A DNA stretch of 64,000 nt from Hirundichthys speculiger (GCA_018398805.1 JAGFBZ010001918.1:98849-162848); one strand, 5' to 3'; shown: positions 12,601 through 24,865, counted from the first letter of the stretch. Numbers and translations are program-made. The notes: generated from the letters alone by a model not told the origin.

Positions 12601-14229
12601 ATTATTATTAGCCCAGAGGGTTCCATAAAGGTAAGAAAAAATTCCTTCAAAATACATTCAAACTTATATTTTAACATAAGTTAAAACAAAATCCTTTGTT
12701 CTGCTTTAAGTGGAATGACATTTTTTAATTCTTGTCAGAGGCTTAAAATAGCAGTTTATTCTGATGTCCCTATTTTCCTTCTGGGCTAACGTTAACAGCT
12801 ATTATGCTGCAAACATTTGTAACACCTCAAAACTGCATCAGTTCACGTTGTTTTTCTCCTTTGTGAAAGTTTACATTCATTAGCATTTGGTTCAAATTTG
12901 GAATAATCCTTTAAAATTGGGCTTTGGTTGATGCTGTCTTGGGTGCCCTGAACAATCCCCTCCAAGATAACAGACAGATTTGGACCGATACTGTAAGGGG
13001 ACTGGTATGTGCTATGTGGGCCAGATGTGTCCCAAGGTTAGTGAACTGAACCAATGGGTGTTTCCATGTGTTTTATGAGCCAGATATGTTCCAAACTTCA
13101 TAAACGAGTTTTGACTTAGATTCGCTTAGGCAGCCGAGCTCTCCTTGAGTTTAATGCCATCAGTCAAATAAGGGCAAATGGGAACCAAATCACGGCTTTT
13201 CAGATATGGGACAACTTTGGGCCAACCATTATTTCCTGTCTAGCTGTAGTTATGATGCAAAAGGTCTAGTTTGCTAGGAGAATTCCTATGATGCACTGGT
13301 CTTTCGCTCTAATCTCTATATTCTTTTTTTGTGTGTCATTTTTATTGCAATTAGCATTGTTCTCTTTTGTTTCTTCTAGGTATGTGGTCTTTGAGTTTAG
13401 CAAAGGGATGTTCAGCACTGGTTGAGACATAATGATGTCATGATGTGTCTCTATAGATGCTCTGTGCATTTGAAAAAGCAAACCAGTTCTTAAAAGGTTC
13501 TACTCTAGAACCAACTCCCAACAGCCCAGCACCAGTTTCAAGTTGGTCAAAAAGAGATCATGGAGATACTTGAGCACCATGGGCTTATACCTGACTGGGA
13601 GGACAAGTTAATTCCACCCTGGGTTTGTCAGAAGACAGGTCTGTTTTTGATGTATAAATCATTTAATTCATGAAGGAGTTCCTGCCCTTCTCCACTTAAG
13701 GTGTGTTATGTCTTACCTGTCATGAGAGCTGGATCTCTCTTTCTCTCTCTCTCTCTCTCTCAATGGCCCCTAATTGCCAATGAGTAGAAATGATTAAGGG
13801 GGTTCTTGATGAGTATTAGCAGTTAGAAGCAGGGAGGTAATAAATGCTACATGCTGCTCCTTGGCTGCTTTGATTCCACTCCATGTGGTTTGTAAAACTC
13901 TCAATACACTCTGCCATATACTTGTCCATTTTGCAGTTTTACGTGAGACAACAAGCCTGCATCAGTTCTTGCCTCTCCAGGTCTATACCTCATCTCAAAC
14001 CGGAAGTCTCACAGCTCCTCAACCCAGTGGTGCCCAACAACAATGGACCTCGTTCATGATATCTTTGTAAATCTGTTAGTAGATTTCCACATAAATCCTT
14101 GCCTAGAGACCACCATATAAGGAGGTGTGAAAGTGCATCATCTACCTGTGGACATTAAAAACTTGGCACACATGGTTAGAGGAAGTAGACAGTAGAACAA
14201 ACTAAATTAGTGCACTGTTCGTAGTAGCT
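12601..14229. other. Intergenic sequence
   Basis: No gene is seen. It includes a CT microsatellite. The stretch 12,950-13,230 has GGGCCAGATGTGTCCC-like and GAGCCAGATATGTTCC-like imperfect repeats that look like an old repeat unit. Confidence 0.4.
13735..13761 (+). repeat. (CT)n microsatellite
   Basis: About thirteen CT dinucleotide units with one TT interruption. Confidence 0.9.
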
Positions 14230-15058
14230 AGTGACACTTCAGGTGTCGAAGGTGGATGTGGTCATGTCTGCAGTTTTGGAGTCACTTTTTCACCAGCTGC
14301 CCTCATATCCCTTGGGATGAAGGTGTCTGGGCCCAGAGATGTATCTGGGCCCACCTGAGGCAGCAGGTGAGACTTTCTTTGACTTTCTGCAACTTTTCTA
14401 TCAGCCTCAACTGGGGTTGGATGATGCCATCATCTATCCGCTGCAGCAAGCTCATACACATTTGGATAGTTGTGGAGGTACTGGTTATGGATCTTTGATT
14501 TCTCCAGTGCATTCAACACCATCCACCTTTACTGGGTGAGACGCTGCAGCAGATGGGTCCATCAACCTGCCTCCTGGATCACTGACTACCTGACAGGCAG
14601 GTCACAGTTTGACCATTAGGACCGTGTTCTCTCTGATGTGGTAGTGAGAGATCCAGGAGTACCTCATGGTACTGTGCTCTCTTCCTTCCATTCACATTAT
14701 AGACCACAAATTTCCTGTACAACACAGTCAGTCCACCTTCAGGCATTTTCTGATGACTGCAGTTGTCAGGAGTACAAGAGATGGACAGGAGGAGTACAGA
14801 ACACTGAGCTGTGGGTATGGAGAGGGCTGGAGGAAATTGCCTGCTCCTGCATGTGGGCAAGAGGACCCCTGAGGACCCTTACAACCCTTGTGCATTCTGG
14901 GTAAGGTTGTGGAGGGAGTTGAGAACTACAGATACTTGGGTGTTTGCATCAACAGCAGCCTAACTGGAAGACTATCAACACAGCTGTATACAAGTACTAC
15001 TTCCAGAGAAAACTGAGGTCTTCTTCTCTGTGGCCTGCTGGGGGAGCAGCATTGTAGC
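14230..15058 (+). pseudogene. Jockey-like LINE reverse transcriptase fragment
   Basis: A decayed non-LTR retrotransposon polymerase on the plus strand. Visible motifs are FSSAFNTI (motif A, about 14,500), SWITDYLTG-like sequence (about 14,575), GVPHGTVLS (motif B, about 14,655), FSDDC (motif C with the Asp pair kept, about 14,750) and YRYLGVCINSS (about 14,930), followed by a 'LRKLRSSS...CWGSSI'-like segment. These occur in different frames, so several indels have accumulated. The order matches a single 5'-truncated copy. Confidence 0.85.
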
Positions 15059-15080
15059 CAGTGACACAAATAGACTAAAT

Positions 15081-15379
15081 CAGTGTTTCACAAACTTAAT
15101 ACGGCGTACCACCTGATAAACTCTTCAGCACTCTGAGTACCACCATGATTACCAATTTTAAAATATAGCCATATATGCCTTCTCAATTAGAGAATTTTAA
15201 TTATCTTAAGCTACACATTTCGTTTGAAAAGTATTTATAATGCATTGTATGTTTCCAATTTTTTTTTTTAAAGTGAAAATGTGGAAAAAATGTGAAAAGT
15301 CATGACGTTCCCCCACGTAACCACTAGAGAGCACTCGCGTACCACCAGTGGTACGTGTACCACAGTTTGCGCACCACTG
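15081..15379. mobile_element. Non-autonomous hAT element (MITE)
   Basis: The ends are CAGTGTTTCACAAACTTAAT and, inverted, CAGTGGTGCGCAAACTGTGG, the CAGTG...CAAACT pattern of hAT. The flanks GACTAAAT and AACTAAGA share five of eight bases, a decayed 8-bp target duplication. Only 299 bp, with no coding capacity. Confidence 0.7.
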
Positions 15380-15540
15380 AACTAAGAAACTGATTAAGAA
15401 AGCTGTTTTAGGGACCGTTATAGTTATCTCTGGACTCCCTACTTTAGTACACTACATAAAACATAACCTGCACTATAAATATACTCTTCTCTGATGTTAA
15501 TTTGGTTACTATCTCTGTTTAATATAGAAGCTTAGAATGG

Positions 15541-16487
15541 ACAACCCCAGTTCCAAAGAAGTAGGGTCAAAACGTAAATAAAAACATATCGCAGTATTTT
15601 GCAAATCTCATAGACCCATGTTTTTTTACAATTGAACATAAAGAATATACCAAATGCTGAAACCGAGACACTTTAATATTTTCCATAAAATGGTAAAGTG
15701 TATCAATTTCAACTTTGACATTGAGGACAGCTGGAAAAGGGCAGCACGCTTGGTGGTTGGCACTGTTGGCTCACAGCAAGAAGGTCCCTGGTTCAAACCC
15801 CAGCAGGGGTCCTTTCTGTGTGGAAGTTGCATGTTCTCCCTGTGCTTGCGTGTGTTTCCTCCGGATACTCCGGCTTCCTCCCACAGTCCAAAGACATGCA
15901 TGTCAGGATAATTGGTGGTTCTAAATTGCCCGTAGGAGTGATTGTGAGTGGTTGTTAGTCTACATGTGGTCCCTGCGATGGACTGGCAACCTGTCCAGGG
16001 TGTACCCCTGCCTTTCACCTGAAGAGAGCTGGGATAGATTCCAGCAGATCCCTGTGACCCTGTAGAGGATTAAGCAGACATAGATAATGGATGGATGGAT
16101 TGACAGCTAGAAAAGCACCATCAATGCTGGAGATTGCATAGAGGAATTTCAGGGAAGGTGTTGCATATTTCAGCAAGACAATGCTAAACCACATACTGCT
16201 TCCATCACAACAGCGTGACTTCAGAGGAGAAAGAGTCCGAGTCCTGAACTTGTCTCACTGCAGCCCAGACCTTTCAGGAATCATAAAATGAAAAACCCAG
16301 CAACGAAGGTCCCAGTACTGTTGAGGAGCTGGAATCCTGCATCTACTAAAACTCCAGCAACTGGTCCCCTCACTCACCAGATGTTTCCAGACAGTTGAGA
16401 CAGTATGAGATTTGCAAATCATTGTATTCTGCTTTTAATTTATATTTCACACAGCGTCCAAACCTTTTTTGGACTGGGGTTGTGCAT
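15541..16487 (+). mobile_element. Tc1/mariner-like element carrying a SINE
   Basis: The ends ACAACCCCAGTTCCAAAGAA and, inverted, GCACAACCCCAGTCCAAAAA form a terminal repeat. Near 16,175 an AAGACAATGCTAAACCACAT stretch corresponds to the D-N-A-K-P-H catalytic region of Tc1/IS630-type transposases, now in broken frames. Isolated ends of the same family lie at 19,566-19,618 and 41,195-41,265. A full SINE occupies 15,740-16,101. Confidence 0.65.
15740..16101 (+). mobile_element. tRNA-type SINE, full length
   Basis: The tRNA-like head has an A box (TGGTTGGCACTG, 15,754-15,765) and a B box (GGTTCAAACCC, 15,790-15,800). Then come the body motifs GCATGTTCTCCCTGTG, CTTCCTCCCACAGTCCAAAG and TAAATTGCCCGTAGG, and an ATGG-repeat tail. 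It is flanked by GACAGCTGGAAAAG (15,726-15,739) and GACAGCTAGAAAAG (16,102-16,115), a 13-of-14 target duplication typical of LINE-driven insertion. It would have been transcribed by RNA polymerase III. This family is abundant in percomorph fish. Confidence 0.9.
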
Positions 16488-17880
16488 TTGATAGTTTTAG
16501 TTCTAGCCTTTTATTTACGTAACATAGCCTTTGCATTTCATAGCCTGCAACTTCATCAACAGTTGATAGCTTAGTGCTATTATGTGCATTTGACAGTTTT
16601 TTTTTTACATAGTTTAGGTATTGCATTGCCTGTACAATTGAAATAATAGTCTCCTATTATTTAGCTTTTACATTTGAAACTCTGTATATTTCATAGTCTG
16701 CACTTTCATAACCACTACTTGCCAGACGATTGATATTTTAGTTTATTTCATATTACATAAACTGTACAGTTTGTTCTTTTATATATATTTTAGTATGGTG
16801 TGCCTTAACACTTACTGCTGAATTCCTAAGCTCTCTCTGTCTGGACCGCTTTGAGTAGGTGGTGTCTGAATGCTATTTAAATGGTGCATGGGCCGACGCG
16901 TTCACTTAGATCGAGCAGCGTGAGAGCTGTGTATGCCATCCTGATCTTATTGCTGGTCATAAAACAATAGGATTCGTTTGATGCCAAGCAACAAGGTCGT
17001 TTTGTCATGCATCAGTAGTTACTGGAAAAAATAAAATCATCGGATCTGCTGAATATGTTGCATTTCAGGCCAAGAGCCATTTAACCAGCAGATGATTGCC
17101 GTTTTCTTTTTCGTCTTTATAGCGTATTTTTCTCATTAATGACAGAATGAAATGATTCTTAATATATTTATTAAAAACTCCTTTGCTGCTCCTCATCTCT
17201 TCTGTGCAGATTTCCTTTAGCCCGTGCAGGCATTGCCTAAGGATAGTTAATCAGACAACAAACAGCTTCCATTGCAGACATTAATGGCTTTAATACTTTT
17301 TCCACATATTTAGTGGCACTCCCCAACACACCATAAAACTCACATCAATGTTGTGTAAAATGAGGGCTGCAGTCTCCCCCCGAAGGGGCAATTAAATGTC
17401 TGTACACACTAAACACGATTCACCTAATTAATAAAAGGCTGTGACTGAGGTTTCCAGTGCGGCATTCCTTACCAACTATTATTGTGTCGATGATCTGTCA
17501 TTAGAGGTAAGAAGAGAGGTTGCTCATTATCAAATGCTCCTTCCTCTCCTCTTCAGTTCAGATGGGCGTCTGTCAGCGCAGGATTCGCTTATGATGCTCC
17601 AGACTGCTGCATATTCTGACTCACCAACGTCACCATGTTATTTTCATTCAGTAAACAGTTGATTAAATTCAGCTGATGGTTCGGTCCTTGCCTGAGATTA
17701 ATATTCTAAAGCAGCATAGTGCAGTTAGTGTTACAGTCTTTTTGCTCAAAGATTCTGGCTGTGCATTCTTTGTTGGAAAGGGGAGTCAGTACAACGCAGA
17801 TGTTTAATTGCAATAAATGTGATATCATGGCTCCCTGGCAGAGGCAGTCAACAATGTATTCAAAAATGTGTGTTACTAGA
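16488..17880. other. Intergenic sequence
   Basis: AT-rich with no recognised gene. The part at 17,040-17,300 is less repetitive and contains several TAAT cores, so it could be a conserved non-coding element, which cannot be judged here. Confidence 0.35.
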
Positions 17881-18040
17881 TGGGGAGGAGCCACGGTTTA
17901 CACTTGGCTCTCCTATTGGCCGGTCTGTTCGTCCGTCCAATCCGGTGTCGCCACGTCATCGTCTTCTGATCCAATCCGCTGTCGGCATTTCCTGAAAGAG
18001 AAGAAAGACTACATATCCCAACATGGCCCTTTTGTTTACC
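17881..18040. promoter_or_regulatory. Promoter-like cluster of CCAAT, CRE and ZNF143-like motifs
   Basis: Within 160 bp there are CTATTGGCC (inverted CCAAT), GTCCAATCC, ATCCAATCC, a GCCACGTCATC half-CRE and ACTACATATCCCAACATGGC, close to the ZNF143/Staf consensus ACTACAATTCCCAGCATGC. GC content rises here. No TATA box is visible. A hAT element begins right after it at 18,048. It could be a TATA-less promoter, a dead promoter or part of a transposon. Confidence 0.35.
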
Positions 18041-18047
18041 TGGCCAG

Positions 18048-18778
18048 TAGAGGTGGGCAATACTGGGAAATTTTGGTTTCGATCCGAATGAGTAAATACA
18101 GGGCCAGTATCGCCGATACTGATACCAATACCGATACTTTTTCAAATTAAGGCTTGATCTATCATGAAACTGCTGACCTTTTGGTGTTTTCGTGATTTTT
18201 TGTCTTTGGATAATTTAGTTAAAAACCTAGGATAGAATTTCGGCAAACTTTATAGTTTGATAGCAAAATACTTTATTATCACAATTAAAATTTTTGTGTT
18301 AAATATTCCTTGGAGTTGAATTGTTCTGTTCTTTATATTAACATATATATATATAGTAATAAAATGATATATCATTTTATATTATATCTTTTAATACTTG
18401 GGTAATTTTGTTTGCACTGTGTGCACTTTCCTGCTTTATCCTCTATAAATTTCCCCATTATGGGATAAATAAAGGGTTATCTAATGTTAATTTATCTTAG
18501 ATAACACCTTTCAATGGGCCAGACTGAGTCTACCTGCATGCTTGTTTAGCTGGTGCCATTAAGCCATATGACAGAAGACGAGATGAGAGGGGAGGGGGAA
18601 GAGGACACAGTGACAAGGTGTCAGACACAGACTACGATGAATTCGCACTTCGCCGCAGTCAGTACTTTTGGGAGAGAAAAAAGCTTGAGTATCGATCTTT
18701 TTATACGAGTATCGTTTGAAATCAATACCAGCGATGGTATCGATTTTATCGATATTTGGATCGATCCGCCCACCTTCA
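18048..18778. mobile_element. hAT-like element with GATACCGATAC-type ends
   Basis: The left end TAGAGGTGGGCAATACTGGG and the inverted right end TGAAGGTGGGCGGATCGATC share AGGTGGGC. Both subterminal regions repeat GTATCGAT/GATACC words (for example CCGATACTGATACCAATACC at left and TATCGATTTTATCGATATT at right). No target duplication is preserved and no transposase remains in 731 bp. Confidence 0.65.
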
Positions 18779-19565
18779 CAATCAAAGTACCCTGTCATTT
18801 TGTTGCTTCAAAGCTTTTAATTTAAAATAGCTAAACATCATGGAAAGATCGAAATTATCGTACAATTGGGTTTTTTTTTTTTACAATTATTGATCGTACA
18901 TCGTACAAAGGGCTAAATTATCGTACAAATATGATAATTATCATTCATCTGGCAACACTGCTGGTGGTTGGCAAACTGCGAAGGTGGTGCACTACCGCCA
19001 CCAGGTGGTCTGGAACAGGGCCGGTCACCGTAGCCACGGGTTCACGTAGCTGCTTTGCTTCAACGCACGTGGCTTCGGATGCAATCACTGGAGTGTGTGC
19101 ATGTTATCGGAGTATTTTTAAGTGAAGTGTGTAAAATAGGAAGCTCTGTATAAGTGACTGTGTGTGTGTCAGATTCACACATTGCAGAGTGTTTTGTAGA
19201 ACCAACAAAAGAGTGTGAATAACCTATCAAGAGTTGAATAGACTCTTAAACCAAGTGATTACAGTAAATGAGTGTTTTCTGAATTTTACTGCAGAGTTGC
19301 TGCTGCAGGAGCACAGTTTTCTGGGCTACACATTTCTACATTAACAGTGAATGCAGAAATATGAGTCTGAAGCTAGAGGTTCAGGATTTGAGCCACTTCA
19401 TTGTAAAAGTCATCCGACTTTGGTCACTGTGAGCTTTTACAGGGAAACTCCAGCAATCCAAGACGTTTCAAAACTTGTTTGAAAAACGTGGATGACGTTT
19501 TGGATGCTGATGGATGCTGTACATGGTTCAACATAATCATGCTCAAATATGGGTGTATCTTTTTT
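18779..19565. other. Repeat-like intergenic sequence
   Basis: The part at 18,850-18,960 repeats ATTATCGTACAA words and ends with CTGGCAACACTGCTGG, which resembles the end of the hAT element at 20,326-20,995. A related fragment may lie here. No gene is seen. Confidence 0.35.
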
Positions 19566-19618
19566 TTTTAATCTAAGTCTTACACAGCATCCCAACTCTT
19601 TTGGAATTGGGGTTGTAT
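19566..19618 (-). repeat. Isolated Tc1-like element terminus
   Basis: Contains ACACAGCATCCCAACTC followed by GGAATTGGGGTTGTA, matching the right end of the Tc1-like family seen at 15,541-16,487. Confidence 0.6.
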
Positions 19619-19770
19619 GTTAAATGAATCATAATTAACTTCTTTTAACTTCTGCATTTGTTTATCTTTGTTTTGCATTAGCCATATCATCTCAGCTCCT
19701 TGTCATTTGGAGTCCTATTTTGTGCCGAATTGAATATGAACAACCCTCCCATGGAATCTACACTGCACAT

Positions 19771-21291
19771 TAGGGGTCTTCGGAACAAACCGACAAGCCG
19801 AAAACCCGAGGTCGCGAGAATCGGGTCTCAGGTCCATTTACAAGACATGACTCCGGCTTTGGGTCGGAATCGGTACAGTTAGTCCTCGGGTCCGGTCGGT
19901 GCTCTCTGACAGGCTGGGTCTGCATTTACCTGAGAGAGGTAAAGATACTCACCCCCCCCCTCCATCCAATAGGCTGTTAAATGTCAGTTGACAGGTGAAA
20001 AAACAGTAAACAAACAAACAGTAGTTAGGTTTAGCCAAACTCAGGACTCGGGGCAGTTAAATGATTATTAATTAACGTGGCGTGTTTGTCATGAAACAAT
20101 CGTGTTGCCGTAGCGTGTTATTACCGGTATGCCCAGCAGCTCTAAAGCACAACAGATCGCCAACATGACGCTGGATGAGAGAATATGTTCACGACACGTC
20201 CTGACCGATGTAGGCTATTAGCTTTAGCAGTTGCTACTAATAGCATATGTATCCACAAAGAAAATAACGATGTGGATTTATTGTTGTTTACATCACGTAG
20301 TCTATGTAGCAACTGAACTGGGTAGGAGTGTTGCCAGATTTGGTTGAGCCATTTCCACCCAATCGCATTCCAAAACCCGCCCACTTCAGGAAAAAAAAAC
20401 ACCCAATAAGTGTTTTCATATGAAAACATTTCATATTTGAATACATGGATTTAAATGCAATAACAGTATTAAACAATTAAGCCTAAATGAATAGTTGTAT
20501 TTCATCATAGTGCATGTCACAGAAAATGTGCAAAAATGCACATTGTGTATCCCAGTGCCAGGCCCAAGTTAACACAGCAGCAGTGACATCAACCACGTAA
20601 ACAACCACTTATATTTTCCCCACTTCGGCATGATAGGCTACTTATTTTGCTAACAGAATAGCAAACCACTTTGAGTTGAGACAGAGTGGGCTTCTGCCTC
20701 AAACTGTCAAGATAGCGCATTGTTACAGCGACTGAATAACTCACTTCGATTAAACATTTTTTAAATTGGATGACCACAATACGAGTGAGGGAAGTATACT
20801 GAATTTTGTATTTGTACTGTTTTTAAAACATAAAATAACAGTTTGTTGTTCTGTTTTCACAATATTAAAAAAAACTGCTAGATATTGGTAAAAGCAACCC
20901 AAATTGTGTATACCTACCCAATGCATTTTTTTCCCCAGCAGCTGTAATCAAAAGTAGCCCAATTGGGCAGGAAACCGCCCAATCTGGCAACACTGCTGGG
21001 TAGAAGAGGACAACTTTAGGTAAGAAAATCAAGTTTTATTCAACGCTAGACAAGTTTTAAAATGAGCAACTATGGGCTGTATTGTCTCGGTTCTATTCAG
21101 GTATCTTGGTTCGGTTCGTGGTGGGAAACTAAAAACTCGGGTCAGGTCGGTGCTGGATCCAAATATTGCGGGTCTATTCGGGTTCAGAACCCGGGCTTAT
21201 GATCATAGATCGGGTCGGGTCGGTTTCGGGTTGAATTTTCATGGGTCCATTCAGGTCCGGGTCCACTTTCATGGACCCGTGAAGACCACTA
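19771..21291 (+). mobile_element. hAT element, copy A, interrupted by a second hAT
   Basis: The ends are TAGGGGTCTTC and, inverted, TAGTGGTCTTCACGGGTCC. Flanks are CTGCACAT (19,763-19,770) and CTGTACAT (21,292-21,299), a 7-of-8 target duplication. The last 230 bp are packed with CGGGTC/GGGTCGG words, as expected of subterminal transposase-binding repeats. There is no transposase. A partial inverted copy (copy B) lies at 37,593-38,171. A 670-bp hAT occupies 20,326-20,995. Confidence 0.8.
20326..20995. mobile_element. Nested hAT element with perfect target duplication
   Basis: The ends are GAGTGTTGCCAGATTTGG and, inverted, CAGTGTTGCCAGATTGGG. The flanks are both CTGGGTAG (20,318-20,325 and 20,996-21,003). 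The matching position in copy B reads CCGGGTAG once with no insert, giving the empty site. No transposase is present. Confidence 0.9.
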
Positions 21292-23884
21292 CTGTACATT
21301 CATCCAGGCCTTGCTAATTAAAGGCTCTAATCACTTAACACTTGGTTTTCACGAGATTTCTTGCCTGGCCTAAACTGCAGGTGGGTTTCAGTGCCATCCT
21401 GCCCTTTGTCCACCTTTTTCCTGCATCTTTCCCCTTCCTCTGGGGCTTAGAACAGCCTCTGTCGAGTAATTTTAAACAAACATGTACAGACTTTGATGCT
21501 GAACCTCGCCAGCCGATCTTAGCCCTCAGCCAGTGACTGTGACAGCATGCCGCCGCAGGAGATTCCTGAAACATGCCATGTAATGTGAAGATGAGTGCAC
21601 ATCCCCTGAAAGAGGGACAAACGAGGTTAAGAAAATGACAGTGGAGTGTTTTTTTATTTATTTATTTATTTTAGGGGTTATGCCTAAAAAGAACATATTT
21701 TTAACAACACGTCAATCTGCCAGGGCACAAAACACCGCTATTTATCATCCGACTTCTTCACGGCATAGTTTGTTTGTCTGGATGGTTGGGCGTCTTCGAG
21801 AAAAGGGCAACGTTATGAAAGCGAGATGTCTGAGCCTGATAAATCACTCTAATCTCATTAAACATTTCTGAGAGTCGAGCTGTCTCCCCTCGCCGTCCTG
21901 AGATTCCTACAGTCCCTAAATAAAAATTCCACCGGGAGGTTTAAAGTGGAGCAGGGCATCACTCCTGAAGGTGTAAAAGCTTGTTTCACACCACAGTGCA
22001 CAACAAATAGGCACTCTGGTGGTGGTGAGTTGTGTGCCTGAAGTGATTGCTAACCAGAATGCTCACCACTCCATCCCAGCAGCGAGCGGATGGAATCCAG
22101 TTTATCACACTGTGCAGAGCTTCCCACCTTAACACTTCGCAGTGCATTCATAACTTATAAAGGAGACCTCTGGGAACATAAAACCCCTAAAAAAAGAGGA
22201 ATTGGTTGCTATCCTTGGGAGCATGCATTATTTCTTTTGCTGAGTCATGAATAATGGATCAAGTTGCTGTATAATTTCTGGGCGATAACTACGCTGATCA
22301 GAGTGCAGGGAGGGGGGGTGGAAGAAAAAAGAAAAGCTGGAAACAGACGGCAGAACTTTCCCCTCCGCCAGGTGTAGCATAACTGCCTTTTCATTCTCGC
22401 AACATCCATTTTGTTGTTTGCAAATCCATTCACCTTGACAAAATGTGCCCCCGCTGCAGACAGTGCTTTGGCTGGAGGACTGTTACAGCAACGGCGACCA
22501 GGGAACGTTCCCGCCGTTGCCTGCATGGACGGATATGGGTAACATCTCTTAGGTTGGTGATTGTGTTATGGCAACTGGCGGGACTAAAGCACATCTTTTT
22601 CAGAGTGCCGTTCTTTTAGACTGTGTTAGGGAGCTGAATAACAAGCAGCTCCAGAGGAGGCACGTCAGGTGAGTGCAGAGCAACTTCTCCCCCACATGAC
22701 AGCAGCCGGTACTACAGGCCTCTGGCTCTCCAGCATCCTTTAAGAGCTCTTCAGTACTGCAACAGATGCGTCTGAATCTGAGCTGGATGCTGCCACAGAC
22801 AGAGAAACTGCTGTGTTTACTGACATCCACTTAATTGGCGATAAAAGGCGTTATCGTAAGAACACAAAAGGCAGCTTTTTCAGCGGGCTGCGTCCTGATT
22901 TTTCCAACTGCATGTTTGCTCCCTGTGAAGGACATCATAGCTGCCATGCTCTGGCTGGATGAATGGGGGTTTACACAGCGGTTTTACAAAAGCTTTTCAG
23001 GCCAAAATGAATGTTGCTTTAAAAAAAAAGTCTCCAAATAAAGAAGGATGTCAGTTGCTATTCATTTATTTATTTACAATATTTCATTATGAGGAGAATT
23101 TTACTGATAAAAAAAATGATTTGAAAGTCGTCCTTGAATTCTTTCATGATGGCCGATTCTTTACAAGAAATAACAGATTTTGGGACACAGTGTCTGTCAA
23201 AAAACACAACACAGACAATAAAAGCAGAGGATTTAGACTCTGTATGCTGCAGCTTTGAACTGTCTGCAAAGTCCCGTAAAAACATCAATCATCTAGTTAA
23301 GTCGTTGTTTGTAATGAATGTGAATCAGTGATGAGCAATCTTTTTTCCATCATAGGGTCATGTTCAACCCGTTACAGAGACAAAGGGCCACACATTAAAT
23401 TATTTAATTAAAAAATTGACTCTTTTTTTTTTTTTTTACCATTTTACTTGCTTGTATGATCTTGCTCACTTAACTTTTCCGTCTGATTTCAGAGTGCTGG
23501 ATTCTGTTTCAAAAACAAATAAATAAATCATCAATGACAAATGTGTGCAATAGTTCGTATGCTTGGTTGAAAATTGTCTCTGTGTTGTCTTTGAATTTCA
23601 GCAACACTCACCTGACTTATCAAACACACGGCCAGCAAATCAATACTTAGAGCAAATAGTGAAAAATATTTTTTTCTTTTCTAAACATTCATTCCAAGAA
23701 GGCTTCTGCCATCAAAACCCATGCATTAATGAATCATTGATGTTCAATAAAGTTATTGGTCATTTCCTGTTGTCCAGTGAAATGATGTTTAAAAAATGAA
23801 TTTTTTTTAACCACCTGAATTTTATTATTATTCATAATACACATTAGTTATTACTGTGTTTTTTAAATAAAGTATTTACTTCAT
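21292..23884. other. Intergenic sequence without recognised genes
   Basis: About 2.6 kb. Open frames under 100 codons overlap on both strands with no known domains. Some parts (21,300-21,600 and 21,880-22,260) are non-repetitive and of balanced composition, so could hold conserved non-coding DNA. Confidence 0.4.
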
Positions 23885-24062
23885 TTTTCACTTTTTTACT
23901 ATTTAATATTATTAAATATTAATATTATAAATGATAATATTAATGTAGGTGGGCATTTATAATAATAATAAATAATAGTATAAATAATGTATATATAATA
24001 TTATTATAATATAATATATAATGTATATAATATTATATTATAATTATATATTATATATATTA
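23885..24062. repeat. AT-only low-complexity stretch
   Basis: Almost entirely A and T with repeated TAATATTATTA and ATATTATATA words that can pair with themselves. Confidence 0.85.
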
Positions 24063-24192
24063 TTTACAGGATGGCGAGCAATGAACAGTTTCAGATGTCA
24101 TTTCATTCTCGTCTCCCTGCAAACATATTGCAACGTGTGCAACAGCACAGCCTCGTTGTTGCTGCATTTTTCTTTTCAAATCCTCTGCACAC

Positions 24193-24601
24193 TGTCATGA
24201 TCTGGGGCGGCCATGACGGCCACTTTTGGTTTTTCCTTGTTCTGTGTTAAGTTGGCGTCAATCTCTGTATTTTGTGTTACCTGTTTCCTGTTTTACTTTG
24301 AAGGTTTGTCTTGTCTCTGTTGTTTTCAGCTTTGCTTCCTTCCCTCTTGTTATCCTGATTGTCTGCACCTGCCTCTCGTTTGTTCACCTGTGTATTTAAG
24401 TCTTGTCATCACCCCTGTCTGTGCTGGTCTGTTGTCTCGTGTCCTGCGAACTCTTGTTTTTCCTTCATGTTCCCCTGCCTGGATTACTTTTGTGGATTTT
24501 TTTTAGTTTACTTGGGCTTTTGACTTTGTTTTTGCAAAATAAATACTTTATTTTTTGTGAACTCCTGCATTTGGGTCCTCCATCCCCTCTGCACTCTGAC
24601 A
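24193..24601 (+). mobile_element. Solo LTR of a retrotransposon
   Basis: The 409-bp unit starts TGTCATGATCTGGGG and ends CACTCTGACA, so has TG...CA ends. It is flanked by GCACAC on both sides (24,187-24,192 and 24,602-24,607), a perfect 6-bp target duplication. Inside are a GTATTTAAG TATA-like box near 24,393 and AATAAA near 24,539, as in an LTR promoter and poly(A) signal. No internal retroviral-type genes remain, so the two LTRs have presumably recombined. Confidence 0.75.
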
Positions 24602-24865
24602 GCACACAATCTCCTAGGAATAGACCAGAGGGGTATACTACGAAGCGAGATTAGAGGGTTAGCGAGGTATGTTGAGTCTAAAGCCAGGATTTCCGGTACC
24701 ACGAAGGTGGCTCTCTTTCAACCTGGCTAGATCACCATGGTAACTTACTCTGCAATCTTAACCTGGTCCGGAGCAGGTTATGTGCAGAGTTTAGGCTCAA
24801 ATCGGCTCTAAAAAGCGCCGCCCTTTCACTTTCACCCAATCCTGTTGACTTTAGCGCCAGGATTG

